From positions 1-6,524 of the forward strand of contig VAXF01000059.1 of NCBI GenBank assembly GCA_005888395.1: a DNA stretch of 6,524 nucleotides. Reading direction: 5' to 3'. Shown here one piece after another: positions 6,284 through 6,524 of this stretch. How positions within the stretch are numbered: the first letter of the stretch is position 1; each line of letters begins with the position of its first letter. This stretch comes from Actinomycetota bacterium (GTDB taxonomy: Bacteria > Actinomycetota > Acidimicrobiia > Acidimicrobiales > AC-25). The position numbers were made by a program, and so were the translations under genes. The notes beneath the pieces are model-generated. The model did no database searches. It was not told the DNA's origin and saw nothing but the letters and a program-made list of their open reading frames with translations.

Positions 6284-6524
6284 TTCCGTGGTAGCTGGAT
6301 CGCGCGGTCGGCGATGATGTTCTTCTGCACCTCGGTGGTGCCGGCGCCGATCGACGTGTAGCGCTGCCACACGTAGTTGTAGGGCCAGTGCCCGCTGTCG
6401 ACCGAGTCGGGACCACCCTTGGCGAGGACGCCCGCCGGCCCCAGCATGTCGACGCCGAGCTCGGCCAGCGTCTGCGAGAGATAGCTCCACTGCAGCTTGG
6501 CCAGCTGCACCTCGGGCCAGCTCT
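6280..6524 (-). CDS. Acyl-CoA dehydrogenase, C-terminal end (5' part outside window)
   Basis: The last 80 residues of a flavin-dependent acyl-CoA dehydrogenase, which introduces an alpha,beta double bond into an acyl-CoA. The frame is open to the right edge, so the start lies outside. The visible stretch begins SWPEVQLAKLQWSYLSQTL, the helical C-terminal domain, and ends SIGAGTTEVQKNIIADRAI followed by QLPRK. The GTTEVQKNIIADR signature corresponds to the conserved G-T-x-E-[IV]-[QM]-x-N-[IL]-I-A-x-R segment of the family that contributes to FAD contacts across the dimer. The WPYNYVWQRYTSIGAGTTE context resembles the actinobacterial acyl-CoA dehydrogenases found in lipid and sterol catabolism clusters, though this fragment alone does not set the substrate. 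The gene overlaps the downstream DinB gene by GTGA. Confidence 0.92.
   Translation of the reverse strand, partial: SWPEVQLAKLQWSYLSQTLAELGVDMLGPAGVLAKGGPDSVDSGHWPYNYVWQRYTSIGAGTTEVQKNIIADRAIQLPRK

Noticed and set aside
6284..6490. Longer N-terminus of the DinB frame
   Set aside because: This stretch is the acyl-CoA dehydrogenase gene read in another frame and is Arg/His rich; the GTGA overlap gives a better start at 6283.

Overview
The window is a GC-rich bacterial segment, most likely from an actinobacterium, possibly a lineage near Acidimicrobiia or mycobacteria. This is inferred from the GC-ending codons, the use of GTG and probably TTG starts, the tight 1-4 base gene overlaps, and the gene content: acyl-CoA synthetase, SCP2-type thiolase, DUF35 fusion, acyl-CoA dehydrogenase and a DUF664/DinB protein. 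No rRNA, tRNA, CRISPR array, transposase or phage gene was found.

Layout. (1) 3-3359, plus strand: the C-terminal part of an AMP-forming acyl-CoA synthetase, then an HMG-CoA-synthase-like protein fused to a DUF35 zinc-ribbon/OB-fold domain, then a complete SCP2-type thiolase. Gaps are 10 bases and -1 base, so this reads as one operon. (2) 3412-4467, minus strand: a predicted secreted five-bladed beta-propeller protein with glycoside-hydrolase-like blades and eight cysteines. It converges with the thiolase gene. (3) 4468-4628: a divergent intergenic region. (4) 4629-5704, plus strand: a 50-codon ORF that looks like the last part of an amidohydrolase, overlapping the start of a complete alpha/beta hydrolase gene. 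(5) 5719-5766: a strong 48-base palindrome between convergent genes. (6) 5783-6524, minus strand: the C-terminal end of an acyl-CoA dehydrogenase, followed by a DinB/DUF664 protein that overlaps it by 4 bases (GTGA).

How the genes may work together. The CoA ligase would activate a carboxylic acid, the acyl-CoA dehydrogenase would oxidise it, and the thiolase with its DUF35 partner would cleave or condense a C-C bond. That suggests catabolism of a lipid, steroid or terpenoid-like acid; the substrate cannot be read from the sequence. The most unusual point is that the HMG-CoA-synthase-like domain seems to have lost all three catalytic residues (Glu, Cys, His) while keeping the fold motifs and the fused DUF35 domain. 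It may therefore be a scaffold or substrate-channelling partner of the thiolase rather than an HMG-CoA synthase. Other points worth a look are the palindrome, whose flanking T and A tracts have the wrong polarity for an intrinsic terminator, and the amidohydrolase remnant.
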